From NCBI GenBank assembly GCA_963766725.1, contig CAVYBK010000003.1, forward strand, positions 1-64,000: a DNA stretch of 64,000 nt, written 5' to 3'. Within the stretch, counting starts at the first letter, position 1, and each line of letters begins with the position of its first letter. The position numbers and the translations under genes are program-made. Source of the stretch: DATEOR01 sp963766725 (GTDB taxonomy: Bacteria; Actinomycetota; Thermoleophilia; Gaiellales; Gaiellaceae). Under the pieces are notes generated by a model. The model saw only the letters and a program-made list of their open reading frames with translations, ran no database searches and was not told where the DNA came from. This document shows positions 7,567 through 15,900 of the stretch, piece by piece.

Positions 7567-8221
7567 CGAGCTCCTGCGCCGAGCCGTCTCCGGGCGGCAC
7601 CGCGTAGCCGCGCACGATCGCTGCCGGCACGCCGTTCGCCTTCCCCATCACGAGCTCGGCCGCACCGGCGAGCTCGTCCGCGACCGCGATCATCGTCGAG
7701 GAGAGCTCGTAGCCGCGCGCGTCGTGCTCTCCGCGGAGGTCGAGCAGCGGCCGCATCCCCGCGACGCCGATCGCGACATCGGTCGTCCCCTGCCGCCATG
7801 CCCGTCCGAAGGAATCGCTGACGATCACCGCCGGTTCGCGGCCGAACCGCTCGCCGAGCGCGGCGCGGATCCGGGCGGCGGAGGCGTCCGGATCTTCGGG
7901 GAGCAGCACGATCCAGCCCTCGCCGGGAGCGTTCGACCGGTCCACCCCCGCGCTGGCGCAGACGAAACCGTGCTTCGTCTCGGCGATGACGAGGTCGCCC
8001 CGCCGCCTCCGCACCGCCCGCGCCTCGCGCAGGATCGCCGCGACGACGTCGTCCGTCTGCTCGACGCGCCCTTCCGCCTTCGACACCGCCTTCTGCGCGA
8101 CGACGAGCACGTCGCCGTCCTCGAGCCCGCCTGCCCGCTCGACCGCGTCGCCGAGGAGCGCGGCGAGGTCGTCCCCGGGCCGCACCTCCGGGAGCCCGGT
8201 GAGCGGAATGACGGAGACCAC
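7535..8221 (-). CDS. cofE: coenzyme F420-0:L-glutamate ligase
   Basis: GTP-dependent ligase adding glutamate to F420-0. The 228-residue length matches stand-alone archaeal-type CofE rather than the mycobacterial two-domain FbiB. Signatures: IPLTGLPEVRPGDDL at the start, VLVVAQKAVSKAEGR, GFVCASAGVDRSNAPGEG, VSDSFGRAWRQGTTDVAIG and GKANGVPAAIVRGY. GTG at 8221 shares one base with the corA stop codon, placing it last in the leftward F420 operon. It converges on the hotdog gene with a 32-bp antisense overlap. Confidence 0.93.
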   Translation of the reverse strand: MVSVIPLTGLPEVRPGDDLAALLGDAVERAGGLEDGDVLVVAQKAVSKAEGRVEQTDDVVAAILREARAVRRRRGDLVIAETKHGFVCASAGVDRSNAPGEGWIVLLPEDPDASAARIRAALGERFGREPAVIVSDSFGRAWRQGTTDVAIGVAGMRPLLDLRGEHDARGYELSSTMIAVADELAGAAELVMGKANGVPAAIVRGYAVPPGDGSAQELVMPPERDLFP

Positions 8222-9186
8222 TAGAGCAGCCGCTGCCGGCGCAGGTAGTAGACGAGGAGCGCAGCCGCGGCCACGGGCAGGGCGAGACCGAGGAGAAGGA
8301 ACGCCGTGAGGCTGCCGACGTGGCGGACGAGCCAGCCGAAGTTCTGCCCGAAGAAGCCCGTGAGCACGATCAGCGGGAGCAGGATCGTCGAGAGGACGGT
8401 CAGGCGCTCGACGACGAGGTTCAGGCGGTTCGAGACCGTCGAGAGGTAGACGTCCATCGCGCCGGTGAGGAGATCCTTGTAGCTGTCGATCAGGTCGGCG
8501 ACGCGGATCAGGTGGTCGAAGATGTCGCGGAAGTAGCGCTCGGCCTCGGCGTCGCTGCCCGGAAGCACGGCCGCTCCGCCGAAGAGCTGGCTCGCCACGT
8601 CGCGCTGCGGGCCGACGACGCGCCGCAGCCGGTTCAGCTGCCGCTTCATGCGCACGATCTCCTGCAGGTGCTCGTCCTTGGGGTCGCGGAAGATCTCGTC
8701 CTCGACACCGTCGATGCGCTCGTCGTAGTCCTCGAGCGCCGGGAAGAAGCTGTCCGAAAGGCTGTCGATCAGGCGGTAGAGGACGACGATCGGCCGCTCC
8801 AGCTGGCCCGGCTTGCGCGTGTAGCGCTCGCGGAGCTCATGGCAGGCCGGCGCGTGCTCTCGCCGCACGGTGACGAGGTAGCTCTCCGAGTAGAAGATGT
8901 GCATCTCGACGAGGCGGTCGGCGTCGGGCGGCGGCGCAGCCCCGTAGACGACGAAGAAGACGTAGTCGTCGTACTCCTCGAGCTTCGGGCGCTGGCCGAA
9001 CTGCTCCGAGTCCTCGAGAGCGAGCGGATGGAAGCGGAAGACGTCGCGGAGAAGCGCGAAGTCGTCCGGCCCGGCGTCCTCCAGGTCGAGCCAGAAGAAC
9101 TCGCCGCTCGAGAGGCGCGACTCGATGGCCGCGCGGTCGGCGTCCGCGTGCTTCTCGGCGCTGCTGTCGAGGAGCACGGCCGTCAC
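8221..9186 (-). CDS. corA: CorA-family divalent cation transporter
   Basis: 321 residues: a long cytoplasmic funnel domain rich in charged helices (RPKLEEYDDYVFFVVYGA, ERPIVVLYRLIDSLSDSFFP, PKDEHLQEIVRMKRQLNRLRR), then two C-terminal membrane helices (LTVLSTILLPLIVLTGFF and SLTAFLLLGLALPVAAAALL). The pore signature between them reads GQN (FFGQNFGW) instead of the canonical GMN. GTG at 9186 overlaps the npdG stop by 4 bp, so it is embedded in the F420 operon between npdG and cofE. Mg2+ or Mn2+ supply to the metal-dependent F420 ligases is a plausible but unproven reason. Confidence 0.88.
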   Translation of the reverse strand: MTAVLLDSSAEKHADADRAAIESRLSSGEFFWLDLEDAGPDDFALLRDVFRFHPLALEDSEQFGQRPKLEEYDDYVFFVVYGAAPPPDADRLVEMHIFYSESYLVTVRREHAPACHELRERYTRKPGQLERPIVVLYRLIDSLSDSFFPALEDYDERIDGVEDEIFRDPKDEHLQEIVRMKRQLNRLRRVVGPQRDVASQLFGGAAVLPGSDAEAERYFRDIFDHLIRVADLIDSYKDLLTGAMDVYLSTVSNRLNLVVERLTVLSTILLPLIVLTGFFGQNFGWLVRHVGSLTAFLLLGLALPVAAAALLVYYLRRQRLL

Positions 9187-9777
9187 GGCAGCCCGGTGAC
9201 CTTGACCCCGCTCGAGACCTTGTAGCGGCGGTTCACGTTCAGGAGCACGGCGGTGAGCGGCTCGAGCCAGCGCGCGACCTCGAGCCTGCCGGCGTCCACC
9301 GCACGGCCTTCCACGAGACGCTCGGCGAGGGCCCCGACGACCGCCTTCGCCTCCTCGTCGTCGCCGCAGAGGATGACGTCCTCGTCGAGCGGCTCGTCCA
9401 CTTTGGCCAGGGCCTTCGCGCTCACCGTGTGGAACCCGGCGACCATCCGCGCGCCGGGCGCCGCCTGCGCTGCGAGCTCGGCCAGCGAGCGCTCCCCCGG
9501 CTCGGCTCCCGGCTTGCCGTCCTTGAACGCGACGGGGCTCGCGACGCTGACGACAATCTTCCCCTCGAGGTTTGCGGCCAGGCTCGCGCACATCTCGGCC
9601 AGCCCCTCCGGCGGCACCGAGAGGAAGACGATGTCGGAGTCCTGGGCGCAGTCGCGGTTGGAGACGAACTCGTCGTGGGGAGTCCGCGAGCCGAGCTCGA
9701 CCTCCTCGCCGAGCGCGCCGCAGGCGCTCCGCCAGCCCCTGGCCGAAGTCGCCCGTGCCGCCCACGATTCCGATCAT
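9183..9777 (-). CDS. npdG: NADPH:F420 oxidoreductase-like protein, one frameshift
   Basis: Rossmann-fold enzyme moving hydride between NADPH and F420. The start MIGIVGGTGDFGQGLAERL is the family's nucleotide-binding GGTGDFG motif. After RLRR the frame changes near 9713 and continues as LGEEVELGSRTPHDEF, then SVPPEGLAEMCASL, SVASPVAFKDGKPG, GFHTVSAKALAKVDEPLDED and the Arg-rich tail. Removing one G from GGCGCGCTC restores a single frame of about 197 residues. ATG at 9777 overlaps the cofD stop (ATGA). It might instead be a regulatory homologue, but its place among F420 genes supports the call. Confidence 0.85.
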
Positions 9778-10683
9778 CCGATCGCCTCCAGAAGCCCGCG
9801 GCCGACCTCTGCCCGCCGCTCGGGCAAAACCATAACCGTGTCGGAGACGACGGCTCCGGGGACCTCGTCCGCGAGCGCTGAGTCCTCCCGGTCGAGCACG
9901 AAGACGGAGACGAGGTCGCCGTAGAGCGCACGGACTCCGGCCGCGCCCGGCTCGTGCCCGAGGCTTGCCATCATCTCGGCGAGCGGGCCGCGCAGCGCCT
10001 TCCCGCCGACGAGCGGCGAGATCGCAGCGACGCGCTTCTCGCGCAGCGCCTCCTCGATCCCGGGCACGGCGAGGATCGGCCGGATGGAGACGAACGGGTT
10101 CGACGGCGCGATGACGACGACGTCGGCCTCCGCGATCGCCTCGACGACTCCGGGTGCGGGCCGCGACTCCTCGGCGCCCTCGAAGCGAACGCCGTCGACG
10201 CGGTCGGCATGCCGGCGGCGCACGAACCACTCCTGGAAGTCGAGCTCGCCGTCCGCGGTCTGGATCTTCGTCCGCAGGCGGTCGTCGGTCGCCGGGAGGA
10301 GGCGGACGCCCACCTCGAGGCCCTCCGCGAGCTTCTGGGTCACCGTGGAGAGCGGCTCACCTTTCTTCAGCATTCTCGTGCGCAGCATGTGCAGGCCCGC
10401 GTCCTGGTCGCCGAGCGTGAACCAGGTCTCTCGCCCCGCCTGCTCGGCCACCGCCATCGCCTGGTACGTGTCGCCGCGCACGCCCCATCCGCGCTCCTCG
10501 TCGAGGAGGCCGGCCAGCGTGTACATGATCGTGTCGAGGTCCGGGGAGACGTGCAGATCCCACATCTCCAGGTCGTCGCCGACGTTCCCGATCGCGGTCA
10601 CGTGCTCCGGGACCGGCAGCGAGGGAAAGCGCGTGGACGCAGCGCGAGCCGCCGAGACCCCCGGCCAGCACGGCTATCCTCAC
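9774..10683 (-). CDS. cofD: 2-phospho-L-lactate transferase (F420-0 synthesis), one frameshift
   Basis: Joins the activated phospho-lactate/PEP unit to FO. The start MRIAVLAGGLGGSR is the canonical CofD glycine-rich loop. After HALSL the frame shifts near 10620 and continues PVPEHVTAIGNVGDDLEMWDL with the conserved NVGDD, then SPDLDTIMYTLAGL, WFTLGDQDAGLHMLRT, LDFQEWFVRR and APSNPFVSIRPIL. Dropping one G from CTCGCTG gives one frame of about 302 residues. GTG at 10683 lies 3 bp from the cofC start on the other strand. No -10 or ribosome-binding site is obvious for cofD. Confidence 0.9.
10675..10680 (+). promoter_or_regulatory. -10 element of cofC, inside the cofD coding start region
   Basis: TATCCT, 6 nt before GTG at 10687, with no ribosome-binding site. 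The element overlaps the first codons of divergent cofD, so transcription of the two arms should interfere. Confidence 0.5.
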
Positions 10684-10686
10684 GGC

Positions 10687-11241
10687 GTGCTGGCGGTCGT
10701 CCCGGTGAAGGGCCGCGACGGCGCGAAGACGCGCCTGGCGCCCCTGCTCGAGCCCGAAGAGCGAACGCGGCTCGTGCTCGACATGCTCGAGCGGGTTCTC
10801 GAAGCGTGCGCCGGGGCGGAGAGCATCACCGGAACGCTACTCGTGACGCCGGATCCGGGCTTCGCGCCTCGCGGCGTCGAGCTCCTCCGCGACGCGGGCA
10901 CGGGGCACGCGGATGCGATCGCCCTCGCCCTTCGGGACGAGCGCGCCCTCGCGGGAGCCCTCGTCGTGATGGCCGACTGCCCGTTCGTGCGCCCGCAATC
11001 CCTCGACGCGCTCGCGGCGGCTGCCAGGCCCCTCGCCCTCGCCCCCTCGCGCGACGGCGGCGTGAACGCGCTCGCCCTCCAGGCGGTCAACGGCTTCGTC
11101 CCTCCGTTCGGAGTCCCGTTCGAGGAGACGATCGGCGCCGCGCGCGCGGCCGGGCTCGAGACCGCGGTCGTCGACGACCCCCTGCTCGCCCTGGACGTGG
11201 ACCGGCCCGAGGACTACGAGGCGATGCTCGCATGCCGCTGA
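10687..11241 (+). CDS. cofC: phospholactate/PEP guanylyltransferase
   Basis: Activates 2-phospholactate (or phosphoenolpyruvate in actinobacteria) with GTP for CofD. 184 residues of NTP-transferase fold: MLAVVPVKGRDGAKTRLAP is the nucleotide loop with its Lys/Arg, LRDAGTGHADAIALAL, VMADCPFVRP holds the metal-binding Asp, and LALDVDRPEDYEAM ends the domain. GTG at 10687 matches the family N-terminus. A 10-bp overlap leads into fbiC. Confidence 0.92.
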   Translation: MLAVVPVKGRDGAKTRLAPLLEPEERTRLVLDMLERVLEACAGAESITGTLLVTPDPGFAPRGVELLRDAGTGHADAIALALRDERALAGALVVMADCPFVRPQSLDALAAAARPLALAPSRDGGVNALALQAVNGFVPPFGVPFEETIGAARAAGLETAVVDDPLLALDVDRPEDYEAMLACR

Positions 11242-13496
11242 TCACCTACTCGCCGAAGGTCTTCGTCCCGCTGACGAAGCTCTGCCGGGACGTCTGCCAC
11301 TACTGCACCTTCGCGCAGCCGCCCCGCCGCGGCGAGCGTGCGTACATGCGCGCGGACGAGGTGCTCGAGGTCGCGCGCGCGGGGGCCGAGGCCGGCTGCC
11401 ACGAGGCGCTCTTCACGCTCGGGGACAAGCCGGAGCTCCGCTATCGCGCCGCGCGCGAGGAGCTCGCCGAGCTCGGCTGCGAGACGACGATCGAGTACCT
11501 CGCCCGCATGTGCGAGCTCGTCCTCGCCGAGACGGGGCTCCTCCCCCACGTGAACCCCGGCGTGATGACGCGCGAGGAGCTGGCCCTCCTCCGGACGGTC
11601 TCGGCCTCGCAGGGGATCATGCTCGAGACGGCATCGGCGCGGCTCTCCCAGAAGGGCATGCCGCACCACGGGTCCCCGGACAAGCTCCCCGAGCGGCGCC
11701 TGGAGACGATCCGCCTCGCGGGCGAGCTCCAGATCCCGTTCACCACGGGGATCCTGATCGGGATCGGGGAGACGCGCGAGGAGCGGGTCGAGGCTCTCGA
11801 GGCGATCCGCGACCTGCACGAGCGCTACGGCCACATCCAGGAGGTCATCGTCCAGAACTTCCGCGCGAAGCCGGGAACGAAGATGGCCGGCGCGCCGGAG
11901 CCCTCCCTCGACGACCTCCTCTGGACGGCGCGGACCGCCCGCGAGGTGCTCGGGCCCGAGATGCACGTCCAGGTGCCGCCGAACCTCTCCTACGACGATT
12001 TCCCGCGCCTCCTCGAATCCGGGATCGACGACTGGGGCGGCATTTCCCCGGTCACGCTCGACCACGTGAACCCCGAGGCTCCGTGGCCCGAGATCGAGCG
12101 CCTCCGCGAGGCGACCGAGGCAGCGGGCTTCGCGCTCGCGCCGCGGCTCCCGATCTATCCGGAGTACGTGGCCGACCTCGACCGCTGGGCCGACCCACGC
12201 ATCGCGCAGGAGGTGCGAAAGCACGCAGACGCCGACGGGCTCGCGCGTGACGACAGGTGGGCCGCCGGAATCGAGAGCCGGCCGCCTCGCCTGCCGCGGG
12301 CCGAGCCGCTCCCACTCGCCGATGAGCTCGACGAGGACGCGGTCACGGCGCTCTTCCAGGCGCGCGGCTCCGACCTCGGGGCGGTGCTCGCAGCCGCCGA
12401 CGACCTGCGGCGCGAGACGAACGGCGACGAGGTCACCTACGTCGTCACGCGCAACATCAACTACACCAACGTCTGCTACTTCCGCTGCGGCTTTTGCGCC
12501 TTTTCGAAAGGGAAGCTGGCCGAGAACCTGCGCGGCGCGCCCTACCTCGTGCCGCTCGACGAGGTCGTCCGCCGCTGCCGCGAGGCGTGGGAGCGCGGCG
12601 CCGTCGAGGTCTGCCTGCAAGGCGGGATCCACCCCGCGTTCACCGGCGACTACTACGTCGAGGTCGTCGAGGCGATCAAGCGTGAGCTCCCCGATCTGCA
12701 CGTGCACGCCTTCTCCGCGCTCGAGGTCTGGCAGGGCGCGGCGACGCTCGGGCTCCCGCTCGCCGACTACCTCGCGCGCCTGCGCGACGCGGGCCTCGCC
12801 TCCCTCCCAGGCACGGCCGCCGAGATCCTCGACGACGAGGTGCGACGGATCCTCTGCCCGGACAAGGTCACGACGGAGCAGTGGCTCGAGGTGCACGAGA
12901 CCGCGCACGAAGCCGGCCTGCGCTCGACGGCGACGATCATGTTCGGGTCGGTCGAAGGCCCGCGAAGCTGGGCGAGGCATCTGATCGCCGTGCGCGACCT
13001 CCAGAAGCGGACGGGCGGCTTCACCGAGCTCGTCCCGCTCCCGTTCGTCCACATGGAGGCGCCCATCTATCTCAAGGGCGGCGCGCGGCCGGGGCCGACC
13101 TTCCGCGAAGCGGTTCTGATGCATGCCGTGGCCAGACTGGCGCTCCACCCGCACATCCAGAACATCCAGACGTCCTGGGTGAAGATGGGCATCGAGGGCG
13201 CGCAGGCGTGCCTCCAGGCTGGAGCGAACGACCTCGGCGGGACGCTCATGAACGAGTCGATCTCGCGCGCGGCCGGCGCGTCACACGGCCAGGAGATGCC
13301 GCCCGAGGGGATGGAGGAGGCGATCCGCGCCATCGGCCGCACGCCGAGGCAGCGGACGACGCTCTACGGCACTCCTCCCGAGGAACGCCGACAGCTCTCC
13401 TACGGCGCGCCGCCGCTCGCCGAGCCGCTCAACCCGCACGTGAGCGACGCAGGGCTGAAGCGACCCCAGCGACTCGTGCGGCCCGGGGTGATGTGA
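11232..13496 (+). CDS. fbiC: FO synthase, fused CofG-CofH radical SAM enzyme
   Basis: Makes the deazaflavin core FO from 5-amino-6-ribitylaminouracil and tyrosine. 754 residues with two radical SAM barrels: the CofG half has CRDVCHYC (Cys18, 22, 25) and the CofH half CYFRCGFC (about 415-422), each binding a 4Fe-4S cluster. The linker falls near residues 340-380. The fusion is the usual arrangement in actinobacteria and differs from split archaeal cofG/cofH. ATG at 11232 lies inside the end of cofC. The deiodinase-like selenoprotein follows after a 159-bp gap. Confidence 0.96.
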   Translation: MPLITYSPKVFVPLTKLCRDVCHYCTFAQPPRRGERAYMRADEVLEVARAGAEAGCHEALFTLGDKPELRYRAAREELAELGCETTIEYLARMCELVLAETGLLPHVNPGVMTREELALLRTVSASQGIMLETASARLSQKGMPHHGSPDKLPERRLETIRLAGELQIPFTTGILIGIGETREERVEALEAIRDLHERYGHIQEVIVQNFRAKPGTKMAGAPEPSLDDLLWTARTAREVLGPEMHVQVPPNLSYDDFPRLLESGIDDWGGISPVTLDHVNPEAPWPEIERLREATEAAGFALAPRLPIYPEYVADLDRWADPRIAQEVRKHADADGLARDDRWAAGIESRPPRLPRAEPLPLADELDEDAVTALFQARGSDLGAVLAAADDLRRETNGDEVTYVVTRNINYTNVCYFRCGFCAFSKGKLAENLRGAPYLVPLDEVVRRCREAWERGAVEVCLQGGIHPAFTGDYYVEVVEAIKRELPDLHVHAFSALEVWQGAATLGLPLADYLARLRDAGLASLPGTAAEILDDEVRRILCPDKVTTEQWLEVHETAHEAGLRSTATIMFGSVEGPRSWARHLIAVRDLQKRTGGFTELVPLPFVHMEAPIYLKGGARPGPTFREAVLMHAVARLALHPHIQNIQTSWVKMGIEGAQACLQAGANDLGGTLMNESISRAAGASHGQEMPPEGMEEAIRAIGRTPRQRTTLYGTPPEERRQLSYGAPPLAEPLNPHVSDAGLKRPQRLVRPGVM

Positions 13497-13655
13497 AGCA
13501 TGCCGAGCCCGCGGGATGTGTTCGGATATATGAGAACGGTCTCGCGTGGAAGTCCGGTCGACGAGGCATGGTCCGTCCCGGGCATGCTCCTCTCGCGCCT
13601 TCGGCATGGTCGTGGCATGGCGCCGCCCGATTCGCCATTGACGCTCCAGGACGTC

Positions 13656-14207
13656 ATGTCCCGAGCCGACTACAGAGACCTGCGGACCGCCAAGGTGGCG
13701 GTCGGCGACCTCGCTCCGGACTTCCAGCTAGCGCGCGTCGACGGCAACGGGACGATTCGCCTCCGGTCGCTCCTCGACGAGCTGCCTGTGGCGCTCGTCT
13801 TCGGCTCCTACACCTGACCACCGTTCCGCGCCCAGGTTGGAGCGCTCGAGGAGCTCGCGAGGAGTCAAAGGGGACGCGTCCACTTTCTCGTCGTCTACAT
13901 TCGTGAGGCGCACCCGGAGGAAGGATGGATCCTTCCGGAGAATCGTCGCTCGCAAGTCGCGGTGCACGAGCCGAAGACGGAGGAAGAGCGAGAGGCGGTC
14001 GCCTCCACCTGTGCCGCCAACCTCCGGCTGCGAATGCCCATGGTCGTCGACGGCGTCGAGAATGCAGTCGCTTCGGCGTATGGCGGCTGGCCGGATCGCC
14101 TCTATCTGATCGGCAAAGACGGTCGGATCGCCTTCCAGGGCGGCGAGGGCCCCTTCGGCTTCAAACCCGAGGCCCTTGCGCGCGCGATCGAACGCGAGCT
14201 CGAGTGA
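13656..14207 (+). CDS. iodothyronine deiodinase-like selenoprotein (thioredoxin fold)
   Basis: From ATG 13656 (AGGA 5 nt upstream) the frame reads MSRADYRDLRTAKVAVGDLA, then LVFGSYT, UGA (13815-13817), PPFRAQVGALEELA and on without a break to TGA at 14207. Deiodinases carry Sec in FGSCTUPPF, so the UGA falls exactly on the catalytic Sec (residue 54 of 183). Downstream motifs also fit: VVYIREAHPEEGW, a conserved late His (VAVHEPKTEEERE), PMVVDGVENAVASAYGGWPDRLYLI and the GG-GPFGFKPE tail. A SECIS-like hairpin follows the UGA. Bacterial members lack a known hormone substrate, and a general selenol reductase or peroxidase role is possible. The frame is open upstream to an ATG at 13500, which has no convincing ribosome-binding site. 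Confidence 0.87.
13828..13845 (+). other. candidate bacterial SECIS hairpin of the deiodinase-like gene
   Basis: After the UGA, nt 11-14 (GCGC) pair with nt 25-28 (GCGC), A24 is bulged, and C15-C16 pair with G22-G23. The apical loop AGGUU covers nt 17-21 with GGU at 18-20. A bulged base below a short upper stem and a GGU-type loop recall the Escherichia coli fdhF element. Confidence 0.7.
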
Positions 14208-14231
14208 CTCACCGACGACTTGCCGTCGAGC

Positions 14232-14402
14232 TCAGTACCAGCGGCCGCGGGCGAACCCTCCGAAGGCGAGCAGGCCGAGCACGATGACGATGATGCCGAG
14301 GATCACGCTCCAGAAGAGCAGGATCAGGATCCCGACGATGACGATGATGCCGCCGAGCGTGATTCCCGCTCCGGGGCCGTAGCGACGCTCCGGTGTAGCC
14401 AA
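14232..14402 (-). CDS. small membrane protein (56 aa)
   Basis: TTG at 14402 is chosen because AAGGAGG (14408-14414) ends 5 nt before it, a near-perfect Shine-Dalgarno. The product MATPERRYGPGAG is followed by two adjoining hydrophobic segments (ITLGGIIVIVGILILLFWSV and ILGIIVIVLGLLAFGGF) and a basic RGRWY end. I do not recognise a family. It lies just downstream of the hydantoinase gene on the same strand and overlaps nothing. A longer in-frame read to 14483 would run into hydA and lacks a ribosome-binding site. Confidence 0.65.
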   Translation of the reverse strand: MATPERRYGPGAGITLGGIIVIVGILILLFWSVILGIIVIVLGLLAFGGFARGRWY

Positions 14403-14418
14403 GTCCGCCTCCTTGGAG

Positions 14419-15828
14419 TCAGGCCGCGGTCTCGACCGCGGTGAGTTGCTCTCCGAACCGTGCCCGCTTGACGAACTGCCCAATCCCCGGCTCCGCGACG
14501 AGCTCGCCGCCCTCGACGAGCACGTTCCCGCGCAGGAGGACGGTCTCGGGAGTGCCGGTGACCTCGGTGCCTTCGTAGAGGTTGTAGTCCGTCTTCGAGT
14601 GCTGCGAGGCGGCGGTGATCGTGTGCTTCTTCGTCGGGTCGAAGACGACGATGTCGGCGTCGGAGCCGACGGCGATCGTGCCCTTCCTCGGGTAGAGGCC
14701 GAAGAGCTTCGCGGGGTTCGTGGCGAGGAGCTCGACCATGCGGTTGAGGCCGATCCGGCCCTGGCGGACGCCGAACTCGTGGATCATGTGCAGCCGGTTC
14801 TCGAGCCCCGGCCCGCCGTTCGGGATCTTGGAGAAGTCGTCCTTCCCGAGCGACTTCTGCCCGTCCCAGAGGAAGGCGCAGTGGTCCGTCGAGATCGCCG
14901 AGAGGACGTCGTTGCGCACAGCCGCCCAGAGGATCTCCTGGTTCGCCTTGTCCCGCGGCGGCGGGGTGTAGACGTACTTCGCCCCCTCGAAGTTCGGCTT
15001 CTCGAGGAACGTGTAGTCGACGAAGAAGTACTGCGTGCAGGTCTCGCCGAAGACGTTCCAGCCCTTCTCCCGCGCGAGGGCGATCGGCTCGACCGACTCA
15101 TGGCACGAGACGTGGACGACATAGAGCGCGCAGCCGGCCACGCGGGCGAGCTGGATGGCACGGTTCGTCGCCTCGCCCTCGGTCTCGGGCGGGCGGGTGA
15201 GCGCGTGGTACTTCGGCTCCGTCTTCCCTTCGGCGAGCGCCTTCTTGACGAGGACGTCGATGGCGTCGCCGTTCTCGGCGTGCACCATCACGAGGGCGCC
15301 GGTCTCGGCGGCGACCTCCATGGTCTTGAAGAGCGTCTCGTCGTCGACCATGAGCGCGCCCTTGTAGGCCATGAAGAGCTTGTAGGAGGTGATGCCCTGG
15401 TCGGGCAGCGAGGCGAGCTCCTCGAGGGAGCCGCCCTCGCGGAGATCGGTGACCGCCATGTGGTAGCCCATGTCGATCACCTGCTTGCCATTCGCCTTCG
15501 ACCGCCAGTCGTCGAACGCATCGGCGAAGGACGAGCCCTGCGGCTGGATGATGAAGTCGACGTGGCAGGTCGTCCCGCCGAAGGCCGCCGCGATCTGCCC
15601 CGACTCGACGTCGTCGATCGTGGTCGTGCCTCCGAAAGGCATGTCGAGATGGGTATGCGGGTCGACGCAGCCCGGTAGGACGTACTTGCCGCTCGCGTCG
15701 ATGACCTTGTCGGCCTCGACGTCGAGCGACTCGCCGATCAGCGAGACCCTCTCGCCTTCGACGTAGACGTCTCCGACGTAGTCGTCCGCGGCCGTGATCA
15801 CGCGGCCGCCCTTGATCAGAACGGACAT
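14419..15828 (-). CDS. hydA: dihydropyrimidinase / D-hydantoinase
   Basis: 469-residue cyclic amidohydrolase with a binuclear metal site: DPHTHLDMPFGGTTTIDD (metal His pair), SYKLFMAYKGALMVDD (the Lys that is carboxylated), MVHAENGD, VVHVSCHESV and AISTDHCAF (metal Asp). It opens dihydropyrimidine or hydantoin rings. AAGGAGG lies 10 nt before ATG 15828. It is downstream of an NMT1-type importer on the same strand, suggesting uptake and opening of a pyrimidine- or hydantoin-like ring. Allantoin is a less likely substrate because the protein reads as dihydropyrimidinase rather than allantoinase. Confidence 0.92.
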   Translation of the reverse strand: MSVLIKGGRVITAADDYVGDVYVEGERVSLIGESLDVEADKVIDASGKYVLPGCVDPHTHLDMPFGGTTTIDDVESGQIAAAFGGTTCHVDFIIQPQGSSFADAFDDWRSKANGKQVIDMGYHMAVTDLREGGSLEELASLPDQGITSYKLFMAYKGALMVDDETLFKTMEVAAETGALVMVHAENGDAIDVLVKKALAEGKTEPKYHALTRPPETEGEATNRAIQLARVAGCALYVVHVSCHESVEPIALAREKGWNVFGETCTQYFFVDYTFLEKPNFEGAKYVYTPPPRDKANQEILWAAVRNDVLSAISTDHCAFLWDGQKSLGKDDFSKIPNGGPGLENRLHMIHEFGVRQGRIGLNRMVELLATNPAKLFGLYPRKGTIAVGSDADIVVFDPTKKHTITAASQHSKTDYNLYEGTEVTGTPETVLLRGNVLVEGGELVAEPGIGQFVKRARFGEQLTAVETAA

Positions 15829-15900
15829 CGTTCTCTCCCCTCCTTGGAGCGGGTGGCCGCCGAAGTATCCCTCCGGCGGCCACCGCGTGCATCTACTGGG

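Noticed and set aside
2082..10683. Programmed ribosomal frameshifting in xdhC, npdG and cofD
   Set aside because: No slippery heptamer with a downstream structure is apparent, and the same kind of shift occurs in many unrelated genes. Sequence error explains them better.
9954..13496. 1180-codon plus-strand frame
   Set aside because: Only the part from 11232 is real (fbiC). Everything upstream lies over cofD and cofC in the wrong frame.
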